The notes under the pieces were generated by a model that was given only the letters and a program-made list of their open reading frames with translations, was not told the DNA's origin and made no database searches. Positions 62,601 through 64,000 of a stretch of DNA of 64,000 bases are shown piece by piece. How positions within the stretch are numbered: the first letter of the stretch is position 1; each line of letters begins with the position of its first letter. The translations under genes were made by a program, and so were the position numbers. The DNA is from Paramecium octaurelia (taxonomy: Eukaryota; Ciliophora; Oligohymenophorea; Peniculida; Parameciidae), in assembly GCA_905182995.1 (NCBI GenBank), contig CAJJDP010000106.1, positions 335,253-399,252 of the forward strand. Direction: 5' to 3'.

Positions 62601-64000
62601 TTTATCAGTTGTTGGCTCTGATCGCATGAAATATGATGATCTGAGCACTTGTACGACTTGCAGAGTCGAATATTCTCACAAGTCTAGTTCTGTTCATATT
62701 TCTAGAACTCTCCAAACATGTTCATGTTTTTCTTCTGAAATTCGTCATACACTCTCCCCCTTTTTTTTAAATGCATGCAGCAATTACATTTTCTTTCCCC
62801 AATCCTTGCACTTTTTCTTATTAATATATTTGAACATTCTTAAAACACATAATAATAGTTGCACTCTTTATCAATTAGTAGTGCTAGCTACTCCAACTTT
62901 TCTAGTTATACTATTATAATTCTAGTTAAAGCATTCATATCTGATACTTATAGTGGCATCTGCAAAACATGTTCCGCTTACAGTAATAATAATGAAGCAA
63001 TATTCCCCTACTTTTAATTCTGTTATTTTTATACCTTTTAAAGGGCACACAGCCTTGATTAGAAGATAAAGTAATGAATATCTTAGCCATTTAACAGTTA
63101 AAAGTTTCACTTTTAGATCTACTTTATTAAAATTTCCTTCATTTGCAATAATGATTGAAATGTTATTTTAAAATGATTGAAATGTTATTTTAAAGTCTAT
63201 ATTTACTTTGATCTAGATCATTTTAGAATATAATAATGAAATTAGAATTACGTTCAAAACTGAGATGATGCATGATAGATGACTTTAATTATTCTATTTT
63301 TTTTTTTCAAGTTGGAATGGTACTGAAAATCGTAATGCTATTATGTTAACTCCAAAATCATGAAGGGAGCATTCTAAACAGGATATATATATGGATTTAT
63401 TAAATAAAATAATTAAACAGGCTTGAGTAGAAAAATATCTAATTTTAAAAAGATTCACCAAATTTAAAGTAGCTAATTATAACTAATCGGTGAGCTATTT
63501 TTAGATTTATCTGAAATTTTGGTACTTTCTTTAAATTTATTTAAGAAAGCTCTGGAGTATTTTGATTTACATCTATGAATGAAACCCTCATTAGACAAAT
63601 GCATAAAATTAAAATGGGAATAAATATATTTTAGTTAATGATACTTACTTGTCCCAATTCTATATTTTAAAAATCCAATTCAAACAATGACGACCATACA
63701 TTTTATTTCAATAATTGCATAGCCAATCCAATCAAAATCTATTATAAGAGAATTTTGATAGTACATTAATGAAATATTCTTAAATGATTTTCGATTTAAC
63801 TGCTCTAAAATAGAACCAAAATTGAAACCTGATAATATGAAATCTGATAGTTTACCTTCTATTGATGGTATGAGAACTCATTAATTATGAAAAATTTTAC
63901 TATCATATACCTTTGCCTCCCTAAAGTTTTAACTTATTTCTTATTATTATACAATCAATTAATTCTATACTATAGAAAAGAATATATTTCCACCTGTTAC
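59632..64000. other. Long region without an intact gene; scattered coding-like relics
   Basis: About 4.4 kb with only short frames. Cys-containing plus-strand pieces (for example SSCKNNEYTLLCADDFTEWN near 61455-61515) resemble decayed surface-antigen DNA. Near 63770-63889 a plus-strand piece ends SKIEPKLKPDNMKSDSLPSI DGMRTHQL with a TGA at 63887-63889; it looks like the last exon of a gene whose upstream part I could not find. Nothing else is supported up to the right edge. Confidence 0.35.
63151..63194. repeat. 22-bp tandem repeat, two copies
   Basis: The unit ATGATTGAAATGTTATTTTAAA occurs at 63151-63172 and again, unchanged, at 63173-63194. Non-coding context. Confidence 0.9.

Overview
The window is macronuclear DNA from a ciliate, most likely a Paramecium. 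The sequence is very AT-rich. TAA and TAG occur inside every recognisable gene where the families need glutamine, and only TGA ends reading frames. Genes are dense on both strands and cut by tiny GT..AG introns, mostly 19 to 31 nt. I resolved about 40 of these by frame and homology. No telomere, tRNA, rRNA or CRISPR array was seen.

Layout. 1-16.2 kb is a normal gene-dense block: end of a hybrid histidine kinase, PEX11, RPA1 (replication protein A large subunit), a TTLL3-type tubulin glycylase, a second hybrid histidine kinase, a Q-rich unknown protein, a sugar-transporter-type MFS protein, a PARG (poly-ADP-ribose glycohydrolase) with a C-terminal membrane anchor, and a WD40 protein. 17-29.4 kb holds a large cysteine-rich surface-type protein and a MORN-like repeat protein in which each repeat is one exon. 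30-41 kb holds a USB1-like RNA phosphodiesterase, several small unknown genes and one very large secreted/membrane protein. 41.2-50.2 kb is a surface-antigen-type gene of about 2,500 codons that is broken by frameshifts and TGA codons, so I call it a pseudogene. 50.2-56.0 kb and 59.6-64.0 kb hold only weak open frames and cysteine-containing relics. A 14-repeat WD40 protein lies between them.

Assembly warning. Each of the five N positions (18703, 21501, 26901, 37538, 48838) is a single base with the same 1.2-1.75 kb sequence directly on both sides. Deleting one copy restores the reading frame of the genes that cross them. These are almost certainly unmerged contig ends, so about 7.1 kb of the window is artificial duplication and gene lengths here are inflated.

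The genes do not form one pathway. Themes are signalling (two kinases with the same intron position in the receiver domain), cilia (tubulin glycylation), DNA maintenance (RPA1, PARG) and cell-surface proteins. I found no convincing new multi-gene system. The most interesting items are the exon-per-repeat MORN-like gene, the decayed antigen, the TGA replacing a cysteine in the 17-25 kb gene, and the tail-anchored PARG.
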